Shown here in pieces: positions 34,356 to 42,775 of a stretch of 64,000 nucleotides of DNA. Position 1 is the stretch's first letter; each line of letters starts with the position of its first letter. A model generated the notes under the pieces. It worked only from the letters and a program-made list of their open reading frames with translations, was not told the DNA's origin and made no database searches. The stretch comes from Oribacterium sinus (lineage in GTDB: Bacteria > Bacillota > Clostridia > Lachnospirales > Lachnospiraceae), in contig NZ_JACHHH010000013.1 of the NCBI RefSeq assembly GCF_014202695.1, positions 35,313 to 99,312 on the forward strand, in the 5' to 3' direction. A program made the translations under genes and the position numbers.

Positions 34356-35576
34356 ATGGAAAAACAAGGATTTATTCATAGTCTGCCCTTTAAGCTTTTG
34401 GTGGCATTGGCTGTGGGCATTTGCTTAGGACTGGCTTTAAGCGGAATGGATAATGGTGTATCCCATGCCATTTTGAACATTGTGGTAACTGTAAAGTATA
34501 TCGCGGCACAGTTTATCAGCTTCTGTGTACCGCTGATTATCATTGGCTTTATCGCACCCTCCATCACAAGACTGGGAAACAATGCTTCTCGTATGCTGAT
34601 AGTGGCTTTATTCATTGCCTATGTATCCTCTATCGGAGCGGCATTTTTTGCTACATTTTCCGGATACACCATCTTACCCCACTTAAACATCAACCCGGAT
34701 GTGGATGGTTTAAAGGAGCTTCCTGAGGTAGTCTTCCAGCTGTCCATTCCTCAGATTATGCCGGTAATGTCTGCTCTTTTCTTCTCTGTATTGGTGGGAC
34801 TTGCGGCAGCTTGGAACAATTCCAAGATTATTACCCAGGCATTGGAAGAGTTCCAGAACATCGTTTTATCCATCGTAACCAAGTTCGTTATTCCGGTACT
34901 GCCTCTTTTAATCGGTACCACCTTCTGCACCTTGGCTTACGAAGGAACCATTACCAAGCAGTTACCCATCTTCTTAATCATTATCATTATCGTAATGATC
35001 GGACATTACATTTGGCTGACTCTTCTTTACTCCATTGCAGGAGCGTATTCCAAGAAGAATCCCATGAACATTGTAAAGCACTATGGTCCTGCTTATATGA
35101 CAGCCGTAGGAACCATGTCTTCCGCAGCAACCCTTTCCGTAGCTTTGGAGTGTGCAAGAAAGTCTGAGCCAACCATCCGTGAGGATATGGTGGACTTCGG
35201 AATCCCTCTTTTCGCCAATATCCACCTTTGCGGCTCCGTTATGACCGAGACCTTCTTCGTTATGGCGGTATCCAAGATGCTCTACAATGAGTTCCCTTCC
35301 GTAGAGAAGATGATTCTTTTCTGCCTCTTACTGGGCGTATTCGCTATCGGCGCTCCCGGTGTTCCCGGTGGAACCGTTATGGCCTCCTTGGGACTGATCA
35401 CCGGTGTCCTTGGCTTTGATGAGACAGGAACTGCTCTGATGCTGACCATCTTCGCATTACAGGATTCCTTCGGAACCGCTTGTAACGTAACCGGAGACGG
35501 TGCATTGGCACTGATTCTTACCGGATATGCAGAGAAGCACGGGATTCACCCACAGAAGTTAGAGTCTGTATTGTAA
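34356..35576 (+). CDS. Dicarboxylate/amino-acid:cation symporter (DAACS, SLC1-like)
   Basis: Encodes 406 residues with about eight membrane helices plus re-entrant hairpins. Family signatures: AYMTAVGTMSSAATLSVALE (HP1 serine-rich region), GIPLFANIHLCGSV, and GAPGVPGGTVMASLG with the following CNVTGDGALALI (TM8). These correspond to the substrate and sodium sites of GltPh/SstT proteins. The ATG at 34356 has AAGGAGAA; the ORF upstream to 34308 is unlikely. It forms an operon with the desulfidase-like gene; cysteine, serine or threonine are the likely substrates. Confidence 0.9.
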   Translation: MEKQGFIHSLPFKLLVALAVGICLGLALSGMDNGVSHAILNIVVTVKYIAAQFISFCVPLIIIGFIAPSITRLGNNASRMLIVALFIAYVSSIGAAFFATFSGYTILPHLNINPDVDGLKELPEVVFQLSIPQIMPVMSALFFSVLVGLAAAWNNSKIITQALEEFQNIVLSIVTKFVIPVLPLLIGTTFCTLAYEGTITKQLPIFLIIIIIVMIGHYIWLTLLYSIAGAYSKKNPMNIVKHYGPAYMTAVGTMSSAATLSVALECARKSEPTIREDMVDFGIPLFANIHLCGSVMTETFFVMAVSKMLYNEFPSVEKMILFCLLLGVFAIGAPGVPGGTVMASLGLITGVLGFDETGTALMLTIFALQDSFGTACNVTGDGALALILTGYAEKHGIHPQKLESVL

Positions 35577-35717
35577 TGGCTTGTACTTTGGATGTATGTT
35601 TAGGTGAGAAAAAGTATCTAAAGAATCCTATAAACCATGATAGAAGATAAAAAATCTATCTATGGATAAATGGAAAATGCTGGAACCTATGATTAATAGC
35701 GAAAGCTAAGTGTATGG

Positions 35718-35746
35718 AAAAGAGACAGTTTAGGCTGTCTCTTTTT
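35718..35746 (+). terminator. Terminator after the symporter gene
   Basis: AAAAGAGACAG (35718-35728) pairs with CTGTCTCTTTT (35735-35745), T-rich on the 3' side. Confidence 0.88.
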
Positions 35747-35960
35747 GCTACACAGAGATAAACTTTTATAAATAATATAGTTTTTTAGTATAGAGAAGTA
35801 AAAAATATATAATATATAGAAGTTTTTCTGTATGCTTGTGATATAATACGAAATGATAGAACAAAGTAAAATGATAGAACAACCCAAGTTGAGAGAATTG
35901 CATAGGGATAGTTTAGAAAAAGTATGGGTAAATAAAGCAAACAAAGGAGTTAAGGATAGT

Positions 35961-37175
35961 ATGGAAAAACAAAATAGAATTGAGCGTCCTCAATATTTAC
36001 AGGAGCTGGGCAAATATCGAGATACTCCTTTGGTAAAGATTTTGGTAGGAATTCGGCGTTGTGGGAAATCCACCATCTTAGAAATGCTAAAGGAAGAGCT
36101 GATTCGGAGCGGAATTTCGGAGGAACATATCATTAGCCTGCGTTATACCTCGGAAGAGTTGGAAGAGGGAATGAGCAGTAAGGAAATGTATCAGGGGATA
36201 AAGCGGTTAATGCAGGATCAAGACCGCTATTATCTTCTGCTGGATGAGGTGCAGGAAGTGACAGGCTGGGAAAAGGCGATAAACAGTCTTTTAGAGGAGG
36301 CAAACACCGACATTTATGTGACGGGCTCCAATTCCAAGCTGATGTCCGGAGAGATTTCCGACTATTTAACGGGGCGATATATTTCCATTCCGGTTTACAC
36401 CCTGTCTTTTTCCGAGTATTTACGTTTCAAGGAAGGAGATTCCCGCTCTAAAAAGGAGCTCTTGCAGGAATATATTCGTATGGGGGGCTTTCCTATCGTG
36501 GCCCGCAGCAATTTTGAAGAACGCTCCGCCTATCAGATTGTGGAAGGAATCTATAATTCCGTCATTAACAGTGACATTACCAGGCGGTACAAGATTGTAA
36601 ACCTGGATTTGTTTCAGCGTGTGGTTAAATTTGTGGTGGAAAATGTAGGAAAAACCTTTTCCGCCAATGCCATCGCCAAGTTTCTGAAAAGTGAGGGGCG
36701 TTCCCTTTCCATTGAATCCATATACAACTACTTAAGCTATCTGGAAAAAGCCTTCGTGATTTATCGTTGCCCCCGATATGATTTACAGGGGAAGTCTGTC
36801 CTGAAAACACAGGAAAAATTTTATCTGGCAGACTCTTCCTTAAAGTATTGTATGATGGGCTTTAATCCCAAGTCCGTTGCTTCCATGCTGGAAAACCTTG
36901 TGTACTTTGAGTTGAAAAGAAGAGGATATGAGGTCTATATCGGGAAAAATGAGATGAAGGAGATTGATTTTGTGGCGGTTCGGCGGGATGAGAGAATCTA
37001 TGTACAGGTCTGCCGGAATCTTCCGGAGGAATCGGATCGAGAACTTGCGAATCTTTTGGAGCTTAAGGACCATTACCCGAAGTATGTGGTGACACTGGAT
37101 GACTTGGCAGGGGGAAATGTGAATGGGGTAAAGCTTGTGCACATGGCGGATTTTCTCTTGAATCAGGAGTATTAA
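35961..37175 (+). CDS. AAA ATPase (AAA_14) with DUF4143 domain
   Basis: About 404 residues. Walker A VGIRRCGKSTIL at about residue 28, Walker B YYLLLDEVQEV near 92, sensor-like YVTGSNSKL, then the DUF4143 half ending in a nuclease-fold-like domain (MKEIDFVAVRRDERIYVQVC) in which the usual glutamate before xK is Gln, so catalysis there is doubtful. I start at ATG 35961; upstream in-frame ATGs (35853, 35871) lie in low-complexity AT-rich sequence. Only 44 bases separate it from the MBL gene, but its base composition (about 50% G+C by sample) contrasts with that island. Role unknown. Confidence 0.8.
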   Translation: MEKQNRIERPQYLQELGKYRDTPLVKILVGIRRCGKSTILEMLKEELIRSGISEEHIISLRYTSEELEEGMSSKEMYQGIKRLMQDQDRYYLLLDEVQEVTGWEKAINSLLEEANTDIYVTGSNSKLMSGEISDYLTGRYISIPVYTLSFSEYLRFKEGDSRSKKELLQEYIRMGGFPIVARSNFEERSAYQIVEGIYNSVINSDITRRYKIVNLDLFQRVVKFVVENVGKTFSANAIAKFLKSEGRSLSIESIYNYLSYLEKAFVIYRCPRYDLQGKSVLKTQEKFYLADSSLKYCMMGFNPKSVASMLENLVYFELKRRGYEVYIGKNEMKEIDFVAVRRDERIYVQVCRNLPEESDRELANLLELKDHYPKYVVTLDDLAGGNVNGVKLVHMADFLLNQEY

Positions 37176-37219
37176 GTTCTGTTATAAACGGTTTTAAAAT
37201 CTTAGAATAGGTAAAAGTC

Positions 37220-38443
37220 ATGAAGAGGGAAATAGAAGTATATAATGCACATTTTGGCGATTGTATTGTTATTAGAGAAATAGAAGAAAAGAGTAATCTC
37301 CTCGTTGATTTTGGCATTCATTATAATTCAGTAATTAACTACGAGCCACATGGTAAAAATCGGGAAGTTTTAACTACACATATAGCAGAGGACATTGCTA
37401 GACGTTATTCACACTGTAAACTAAGCTTATTAATTACTCACTTCCATGAGGATCATGTCAGTGGATTAATTTATATGTATAAAAGCGAGGATAAAAGATA
37501 TGAAAATTTATTTTCTAAAATTTATATAGCTAATATGTGGAACAATCCTTTCGCTATTGCTATGTCTTTTTTAGAGCAATTAATTTTAAGTCATGAGTGT
37601 AAAAATGGGAAATTACCAAGGACGGACAATTCACTTTTGGATTTAGTAGAATTTCTCTGTGTTAATATCTCTAATGTTCATCTTTTAAGCAGAGGAGAAA
37701 AATTTGAGAATGATAAATACATCACATTATGGCCCATGAAAGATGACAGTAAAAATGATGGCGAAGACTACTTTAATAAAATTAAAAAAGAATTTAATTT
37801 ATCTGAAAAATTTGAAAAAAGACTAATCTATTTATCTAGAAATGTCTGTAATTTAGCTAGTGAATGTACGTCTATGCGTGAAAATTATGATTCAGGTATG
37901 GTGAGTTATGTAGAAAAGAACATAGAAAGAATGCAAGGAGACTATTTTTACTTACAAAATGAAAGTCATAATTTGTTCAGACACTTTAAGGAAGAATGGT
38001 TATCAGATAAAATAATAAAACTAAATGAATTTAATCATAAGTATAATATAGTGTTCCAAAATACTCAATCTGATGGACATAATATACTCTTTACAGGTGA
38101 TATGGAACGTTCACAAATGAAATATCTTGAAGAACATTCGGATATAACTCTACATAAGTGTTATAAGTATATTAAAATTCCTCATCATGGTACAAAGAAA
38201 CATGGAATTGACTTTTCAAAATATAGTCCGAAAAATATAATTATAACCAATGGACAGGTTGGTATGAATAGTAATGACTCCTATAAAATTGATACTATAT
38301 ATGGAGATTTAAATGCACGACATGTCTGTACAAATTCAAATAATTGTAAAAATTGTAAATATAAATGCAAAGTGCCTTCGACGATTTGCAGAAATAAAGA
38401 CAGTAGAATTTTAGTATTTAGTAAATTATATAAGAAAATATAA
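37220..38443 (+). CDS. ComEC-like metallo-beta-lactamase-fold protein of a two-gene island
   Basis: Encodes 407 residues, soluble. MBL-fold metal motifs are complete: THFHEDHVSG (His74, His76, Asp78, His79), FTGDM (Asp294) and PHHGTKKHG (His322/323), the last as in ComEC/Rec2-type MBL nucleases. The ~210 residues between first and second motif are longer than in small MBL enzymes and partly helical. A cysteine cluster near the C-terminus (Cys370, 376, 379, 383, 390) may bind a metal. A hydrolase acting on nucleic acid or nucleotide is likely from the family. The gene is strongly AT-rich (sampled lines 25-30% G+C) and followed after 38 bases by a HEPN gene with its own AGGAGG, suggesting a functional pair. 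Confidence 0.82.
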   Translation: MKREIEVYNAHFGDCIVIREIEEKSNLLVDFGIHYNSVINYEPHGKNREVLTTHIAEDIARRYSHCKLSLLITHFHEDHVSGLIYMYKSEDKRYENLFSKIYIANMWNNPFAIAMSFLEQLILSHECKNGKLPRTDNSLLDLVEFLCVNISNVHLLSRGEKFENDKYITLWPMKDDSKNDGEDYFNKIKKEFNLSEKFEKRLIYLSRNVCNLASECTSMRENYDSGMVSYVEKNIERMQGDYFYLQNESHNLFRHFKEEWLSDKIIKLNEFNHKYNIVFQNTQSDGHNILFTGDMERSQMKYLEEHSDITLHKCYKYIKIPHHGTKKHGIDFSKYSPKNIIITNGQVGMNSNDSYKIDTIYGDLNARHVCTNSNNCKNCKYKCKVPSTICRNKDSRILVFSKLYKKI

Positions 38444-38481
38444 TGATGAAAAAATAAAATAACAGATACTTAGGAGGAATT

Positions 38482-39891
38482 TTGAATATACCAAAGAGAA
38501 TTGTGGGAAATTTAGAGTTAAAAGGCGAAAAATACTCCTTCGAGTTGGATAAGAAGTCCTTTGAGCTTAAACTTTATCATTTAACCACAGAGGATGTATG
38601 TACAAAGTTTTTTGAAGCATTTAAAACTTTAAACTTAAAAGTAAGAGAAAATAAATGGATAGATAGAATAACTATTCAAGGAGTAACTTCTGAGAGGTAT
38701 TTAGTATACTTTGGAACCATAGATAATCCAGAAAGCTATAATGGATATTATACGTATAGAGTCGATTGGTATTACTTAACAGATGAAGATTCTGAAATGG
38801 TTGATGAGATGAGATTCTATAGTCATGAAATTAATTACTTTTTTAATCCGACCAGAAGTTTTGAGAAGAATATTACTTATAATACAGAGGAAGATGTGAC
38901 ATTACAATCATTTAGCATTCACTCTGTTGATTGTGATGCGTTAAAGTGTGGGAGTTATATTGATAATAATATTCAAGTTAATATTACTTGTGACTCGAAT
39001 TCGATTTTGCATTATGAATCCCCAACTCCCTTAGAGTCAGAGTCATGTTTAAAGTTACAGTTTTCTGAGGCAATTAATATTGGGAAAGTGGTATACAATG
39101 CCAGGATTGTGCACAATTTTTTAAAATATGTTTGTTATCGCAGTAACATTCGATTTTCTAATATCTCTGTATATACAACCAGCGATGAAGGGAAACAACG
39201 AAATTGTGGAAAACTTGTATTTAGATATCAGGGTGATGAAGAAAAAAGCGAAATATGCAGAAAGAGAATTATCAGAGCTGAATATTTAAATGAACGAATA
39301 GCTGATATTATGAAAGCAATAAATGATAATGAAATACATTTAGACTATTGCTGCGATTCTTTAAAGGCTTTATCGTACTACTCTATCAATAGGGTTATAA
39401 TGATACTAGCAACATTTGAAAGAGAGTATAGAAATATATATGGGTATGATGTAAGAAGGTCTGTAAATTATAAATGTATTAAGGAAAATGTGATTCAAAT
39501 TATTGAAAAGTATGCAGAAAATTTAAGTGGAAAAAACAAAAAGTATGCAAAAAGTTTTGCTAAAAGAATAAAAGATTATGACGTAAGTTATGGAGATAAT
39601 GTTAAGTTTGCATTTGAAGATTGCAGAGAAATAATGGATGTATTTATAAAGAAATGTTTTGATGAATCTTATGAAGAGGCAGTGGAGGGAATATCTGAGA
39701 GCATCAATAAATTAAGAAATGGAATAGCACATAGTAGATTAGATATGGAGATAGAGCCTAGACATATTACAGACATAAAGCTTATAGAGGAAATGTTATA
39801 TGTAATCAGATTAAAAAAACTAGGTATTGAAGTGTCTGTTATTCAAAAAGTAATAAATGAATTATTTGGAGTTGGAATTATTATAAAATAA
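38482..39891 (+). CDS. ApeA-like HEPN-domain protein, candidate RNase effector
   Basis: Encodes 469 residues. The first ~280 residues are mostly beta-strand-like and recall the N-terminal domain of ApeA-type proteins (start NIPKRIVGNLELKGEKYSFELD). The rest is helical and ends in a HEPN domain whose catalytic motif Rx4H is explicit: LRNGIAHSRLD, Arg412 and His417. HEPN proteins with this motif are commonly RNases in abortive-infection and toxin systems; ApeA is a described single-gene anti-phage HEPN protein (established knowledge; homology here judged by eye). The start is a TTG four bases after AGGAGG. Composition is as AT-rich as the MBL gene. A palindromic element follows the stop codon. 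Confidence 0.75.
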   Translation: MNIPKRIVGNLELKGEKYSFELDKKSFELKLYHLTTEDVCTKFFEAFKTLNLKVRENKWIDRITIQGVTSERYLVYFGTIDNPESYNGYYTYRVDWYYLTDEDSEMVDEMRFYSHEINYFFNPTRSFEKNITYNTEEDVTLQSFSIHSVDCDALKCGSYIDNNIQVNITCDSNSILHYESPTPLESESCLKLQFSEAINIGKVVYNARIVHNFLKYVCYRSNIRFSNISVYTTSDEGKQRNCGKLVFRYQGDEEKSEICRKRIIRAEYLNERIADIMKAINDNEIHLDYCCDSLKALSYYSINRVIMILATFEREYRNIYGYDVRRSVNYKCIKENVIQIIEKYAENLSGKNKKYAKSFAKRIKDYDVSYGDNVKFAFEDCREIMDVFIKKCFDESYEEAVEGISESINKLRNGIAHSRLDMEIEPRHITDIKLIEEMLYVIRLKKLGIEVSVIQKVINELFGVGIIIK

Positions 39892-40260
39892 TTAAGTTAT
39901 AATTCTTATAGTGATTTTATAGGGGTGGTCTGAGCTTGATACTTGCGAAAGACCGGCGAAGTGAAGGACTGCAAAAAATCAATAATTGAAGCGATTGATG
40001 CAGTGTGAACCTATAATAGGGGCAATCTGAGCCCGTCAGTACTTACTGAAAGCAAGCAAAGCGAAGCTTGAAGTTAGTACTGTTACGAAGGCGAGGTTAG
40101 CGGGAGCGTGCCCCGATTATAGGTTCACACTGCATCAGAGCGCCTTCTAATAATGAGTGCAGTCCTTCACCGCGCAGGGCGAAGCTAGCGAGAGCGTGCC
40201 CCAAATTTAGACCTATATTGCTTAGAAAACTATTTTGATTTTTTACAGCTCCTATTTTTG
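39892..40260. repeat. Palindromic intergenic element (reverse orientation)
   Basis: Core 39997-40136 with exact 21-base arms (39997-40017, 40116-40136) whose sequence (GCAGTGTGAACCTATAAT) differs at several sites from the other copies while remaining self-complementary. Inside it carries the family blocks in reverse order: GGGGCAATCTGAGCCCG, AGTACTTACTGAAAGC, then GCGAGGTTAGCGGGAGCGTG. The right flank ends with CTATTTTGATTTTTTACAGC (40220-40245), matching the terminator at 4.55 kb. No gene in this stretch. Confidence 0.92.
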
Positions 40261-40309
40261 TACTTTTTTTCTATCACGAAAATAAAAACTATGAAGAACG
40301 TCGATTTTA

Positions 40310-40318
40310 TGCTAAAAT
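40310..40318 (+). promoter_or_regulatory. Extended -10 promoter of queT
   Basis: TG at 40310-40311, one base, TAAAAT at 40313-40318, about 24 bases before the riboswitch. The same TG-N-TAAAAT arrangement recurs before the pseudouridine synthase and zinc-ribbon genes. Confidence 0.5.
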
Positions 40319-40341
40319 CTCACGGATTGTAACTATTTACC

Positions 40342-40385
40342 CGTGTGTTCGAGACCTTCCACACGCTAAACAAAACTAAAGGAGA
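40342..40385 (+). promoter_or_regulatory. preQ1-I riboswitch overlapping the queT ribosome site
   Basis: Stem CGTGTG (40342-40347) with CACACG (40360-40365), loop TTCGAGACCTTC, then the A-rich tail CTAAACAAAACTAAAGGAG that ends in the Shine-Dalgarno sequence. The size, A-rich tail forming the H-type pseudoknot and overlap with the ribosome site match translational preQ1-I aptamers such as the Thermoanaerobacter one. Ligand binding would hide GGAG and lower queT translation. Confidence 0.85.
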
Positions 40386-40389
40386 ATTT

Positions 40390-40887
40390 ATGCATTTTCA
40401 AGATCAAAAAACCAAGATGATAACCCAGGCGGCGTTGATTGCTGCTGTGTATGTGGCGTTGGTGCTGATTTTTAAGCCCATCAGCTTCGGGGCGATTCAG
40501 TTCCGTATTGCGGAAGCCCTTTGTATTTTGCCATTTTTCAGCTTTGCGGCTGTACCGGGCTTGGCAGTGGGCTGTCTTTTAGGAAACTTCTTTTCCGGAG
40601 CGGCCATGCCGGATGTTATCTTCGGAACCTTGGCTACCCTGATTGCTGCAATTTTAAGCTATCAGCTTCGGAACAAGAATAAGTTCCTGGTATGCGTTCC
40701 GCCCATACTGGCCAATGCCATCATTGTGCCCTTCGTTTTACAGTATGCTTATGGGGTACCGGACAGCTATCCCTTCCTCTTTGCTACCGTGGGACTGGGA
40801 GAGGTCATTGCGGTAGGTGTTTTGGGAAATGTATTGCTTTTGGCTTTAGAAGGTCGGAAGGAAGTGCTTTTCGGCGCAGGAGTTTAA
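40390..40887 (+). CDS. queT: QueT-type ECF S component for a queuosine precursor
   Basis: Membrane substrate-binding subunit, 165 residues with five to six helices; the stretch FGAIQFRIAEALCILPFFSF is diagnostic of QueT. It should import a queuosine precursor (preQ0/preQ1) together with the shared ECF module encoded elsewhere. The ATG at 40390 lies six bases after GGAG; the earlier GTG at 40345 falls inside the riboswitch stem. Riboswitch and protein identity support each other. Confidence 0.92.
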   Translation: MHFQDQKTKMITQAALIAAVYVALVLIFKPISFGAIQFRIAEALCILPFFSFAAVPGLAVGCLLGNFFSGAAMPDVIFGTLATLIAAILSYQLRNKNKFLVCVPPILANAIIVPFVLQYAYGVPDSYPFLFATVGLGEVIAVGVLGNVLLLALEGRKEVLFGAGV

Positions 40888-41011
40888 CAGAAAAGCCGGT
40901 ATTTTGCCGGAGGAAAAGTTTCTCCTTGGTAAGATAGAGAAGTTATGGTATAGGACGGAAGTAGAGAGCTCAACAACTAAGCAGTAGTAAGGAAATGCTT
41001 TAGGAGGAAAT

Positions 41012-42412
41012 ATGTACGATATTCATTTTGACAAACCACTTTGGGTGCACTTTATCGGAATAGGGGGTATCTCCATGAGCGGCCTGGCGGAAATTCTGCT
41101 GGATCGTCATTTTACCGTAACCGGATCGGATGCCAAAACTTCTCCTCTGACAGAGCACCTGGAAAGCTTGGGAATCAAGGTCTTTGTTCCCCAAAGCCGT
41201 CAAAATATTCAGGATGGGGTGGAGCTTTGTGTGTATACCGCCGCTATCTCCGAGGACAATGAGGAGTTTCAGGAGGTAAAGCGCAGAGGCATCCCCATGA
41301 TGACTCGTGCAGATCTTCTGGGACGCATTATGCAAAATTATGCTACGGCGATCAATGTGGCCGGTACCCACGGAAAAACCACCACCACCTCCATGATCGG
41401 TGAGATTCTTATGGAGGCGGCAAAGGATCCTACTATTACGGTGGGGGGGATGATGAAGGATATCGGGGGAAATCTTCGGGTAGGACAATCCGACATTTTC
41501 CTGGCAGAGGCCTGTGAGTACACCAACTCCTTCCACTCCTTCTTCCCCAGCATTGCGGTGATTTTAAATGTGGAAGCAGACCATCTGGACTTTTTCAAGG
41601 ATATTAATGAGATTCGGGATTCCTTCAAGACCTTTATCGAAAGATTGCCGGAGGATGGCCTTGTGGTCATCAACAAGGATATTCCTCATTATGAGTATTT
41701 CTTAGAGGATTTGGGCGGACGGAAGATAATTACCTTCGGTCATGGGGACGCGGATTATACGGCGAATTTTATTTCTTATGACCATTATGCAAGACCCAGC
41801 TTTACCCTCTTTGAGCACGGAGAGGATAGAGGCAAGGTGACACTTTCCGTTACCGGAGAGCACAATATCTACAATTCCCTGTCTGCCATTGCGGTGGCAA
41901 GATATTTGGGGATTTCCTTTGAGGATATCAAGGAGGCTCTGCATCGTTTTTCCGGAACGGATCGTCGTTTCCAGCGAAAGGGAAAGATTAACGGCTTTAC
42001 CATTATTGATGACTATGCCCACCATCCGCAGGAGATTGCGGCAACCATTGCGGCGGCACAGAAGTATCCTCATAGAAAGCTGTGGATTGTTTTTCAGCCC
42101 CATACCTATTCCAGAACGAAGGCTTTAATGGAGGACTTTGCGGGAGCTTTGGCCCAGGCGGATGAGATTATTCTGGCAGACATTTACGCCGCCAGGGAGA
42201 AAAATACCGTAGGCATCAGTTCGGATGATTTGCGGAAGCTAATGCTTTCTCAAAACACCAATGTGTACTATATTCCGGATTTTCCATCCATTGAGAAGTA
42301 TATTTTAGAGCATGTGAAGGAGGGAGACCTTTTAATCACCATGGGTGCGGGAAATATCGTAGACGTGGGAGAGGATTTGCTTTCTTTGGAAGGTGCGGAG
42401 AGAGAAGAATAG
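41012..42412 (+). CDS. murC: UDP-N-acetylmuramate--L-alanine ligase
   Basis: Cytoplasmic peptidoglycan precursor enzyme adding L-alanine to UDP-MurNAc with ATP. Signatures: VHFIGIGGISMSGLAEIL (N-terminal UDP-binding), NVAGTHGKTTTTSMIGEIL (ATP loop, residue ~115), LAEACEYTNSF, IDDYAHHPQEI (residue ~336) and the C-terminal FQPHTYSRTKALM. 466 residues, normal. AGGAGG precedes the ATG. It stands alone, ended by a long hairpin terminator. Confidence 0.97.
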   Translation: MYDIHFDKPLWVHFIGIGGISMSGLAEILLDRHFTVTGSDAKTSPLTEHLESLGIKVFVPQSRQNIQDGVELCVYTAAISEDNEEFQEVKRRGIPMMTRADLLGRIMQNYATAINVAGTHGKTTTTSMIGEILMEAAKDPTITVGGMMKDIGGNLRVGQSDIFLAEACEYTNSFHSFFPSIAVILNVEADHLDFFKDINEIRDSFKTFIERLPEDGLVVINKDIPHYEYFLEDLGGRKIITFGHGDADYTANFISYDHYARPSFTLFEHGEDRGKVTLSVTGEHNIYNSLSAIAVARYLGISFEDIKEALHRFSGTDRRFQRKGKINGFTIIDDYAHHPQEIAATIAAAQKYPHRKLWIVFQPHTYSRTKALMEDFAGALAQADEIILADIYAAREKNTVGISSDDLRKLMLSQNTNVYYIPDFPSIEKYILEHVKEGDLLITMGAGNIVDVGEDLLSLEGAEREE

Positions 42413-42420
42413 AATTTTTT

Positions 42421-42488
42421 GAAGAAGGTTTTTCATCGTGGAAGAAAAGGAATTTTTTCTTTTCCCAAATGGTGGAAACCTTCTTTTT
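42421..42488 (+). terminator. Terminator after murC
   Basis: AAGAAGGTTT from 42422 pairs with AAACCTTCTT at 42477-42486, followed by T-run; an inner A/T-rich stem (AAAAGGAA / TTCTTTTCC) extends it. Confidence 0.75.
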
Positions 42489-42568
42489 TATCTTCTTCAA
42501 GCCGGGGGAGTTGGGGGAAAGAAAATTATTTTCTTCTTTCCTGATTTTCCGGAAATCCACCTAAGAAT

Positions 42569-42693
42569 TGTGGATAACCGGAGGGAAAATCCTTCAAAAA
42601 AGGATAGATAAACCCAGTAAAATCAAGCTTTTAAAGAAAATAAAAAAAGAAACCCACATTATCCACATTGCTGTGGATAAGTCCTGTGGATAA
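42569..42693. other. Cluster of four perfect DnaA boxes
   Basis: Exact TTATCCACA consensus boxes: reverse at 42569-42577, forward at 42659-42667, reverse at 42672-42680, reverse at 42685-42693. The last three are separated by only 4 bases each. Between the first and second is an A-rich stretch (about 42595-42650). The cluster lies in the spacer just before dnaD-dnaC, so it may be a DnaA-responsive promoter or an origin-like site. Confidence 0.92.
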
Positions 42694-42775
42694 ACTTGTG
42701 GAGTAGTCTTCTTGAACTGAAAAAGCTCCTATGTTATGATTTGCTCACCGACGACTTAGGGGAGAAAGGGAAGAG

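Noticed and set aside
42569..42693. Calling this the chromosome origin
   Set aside because: No dnaA/dnaN genes, and strand bias does not switch here; only an origin-like or DnaA-controlled site can be supported.
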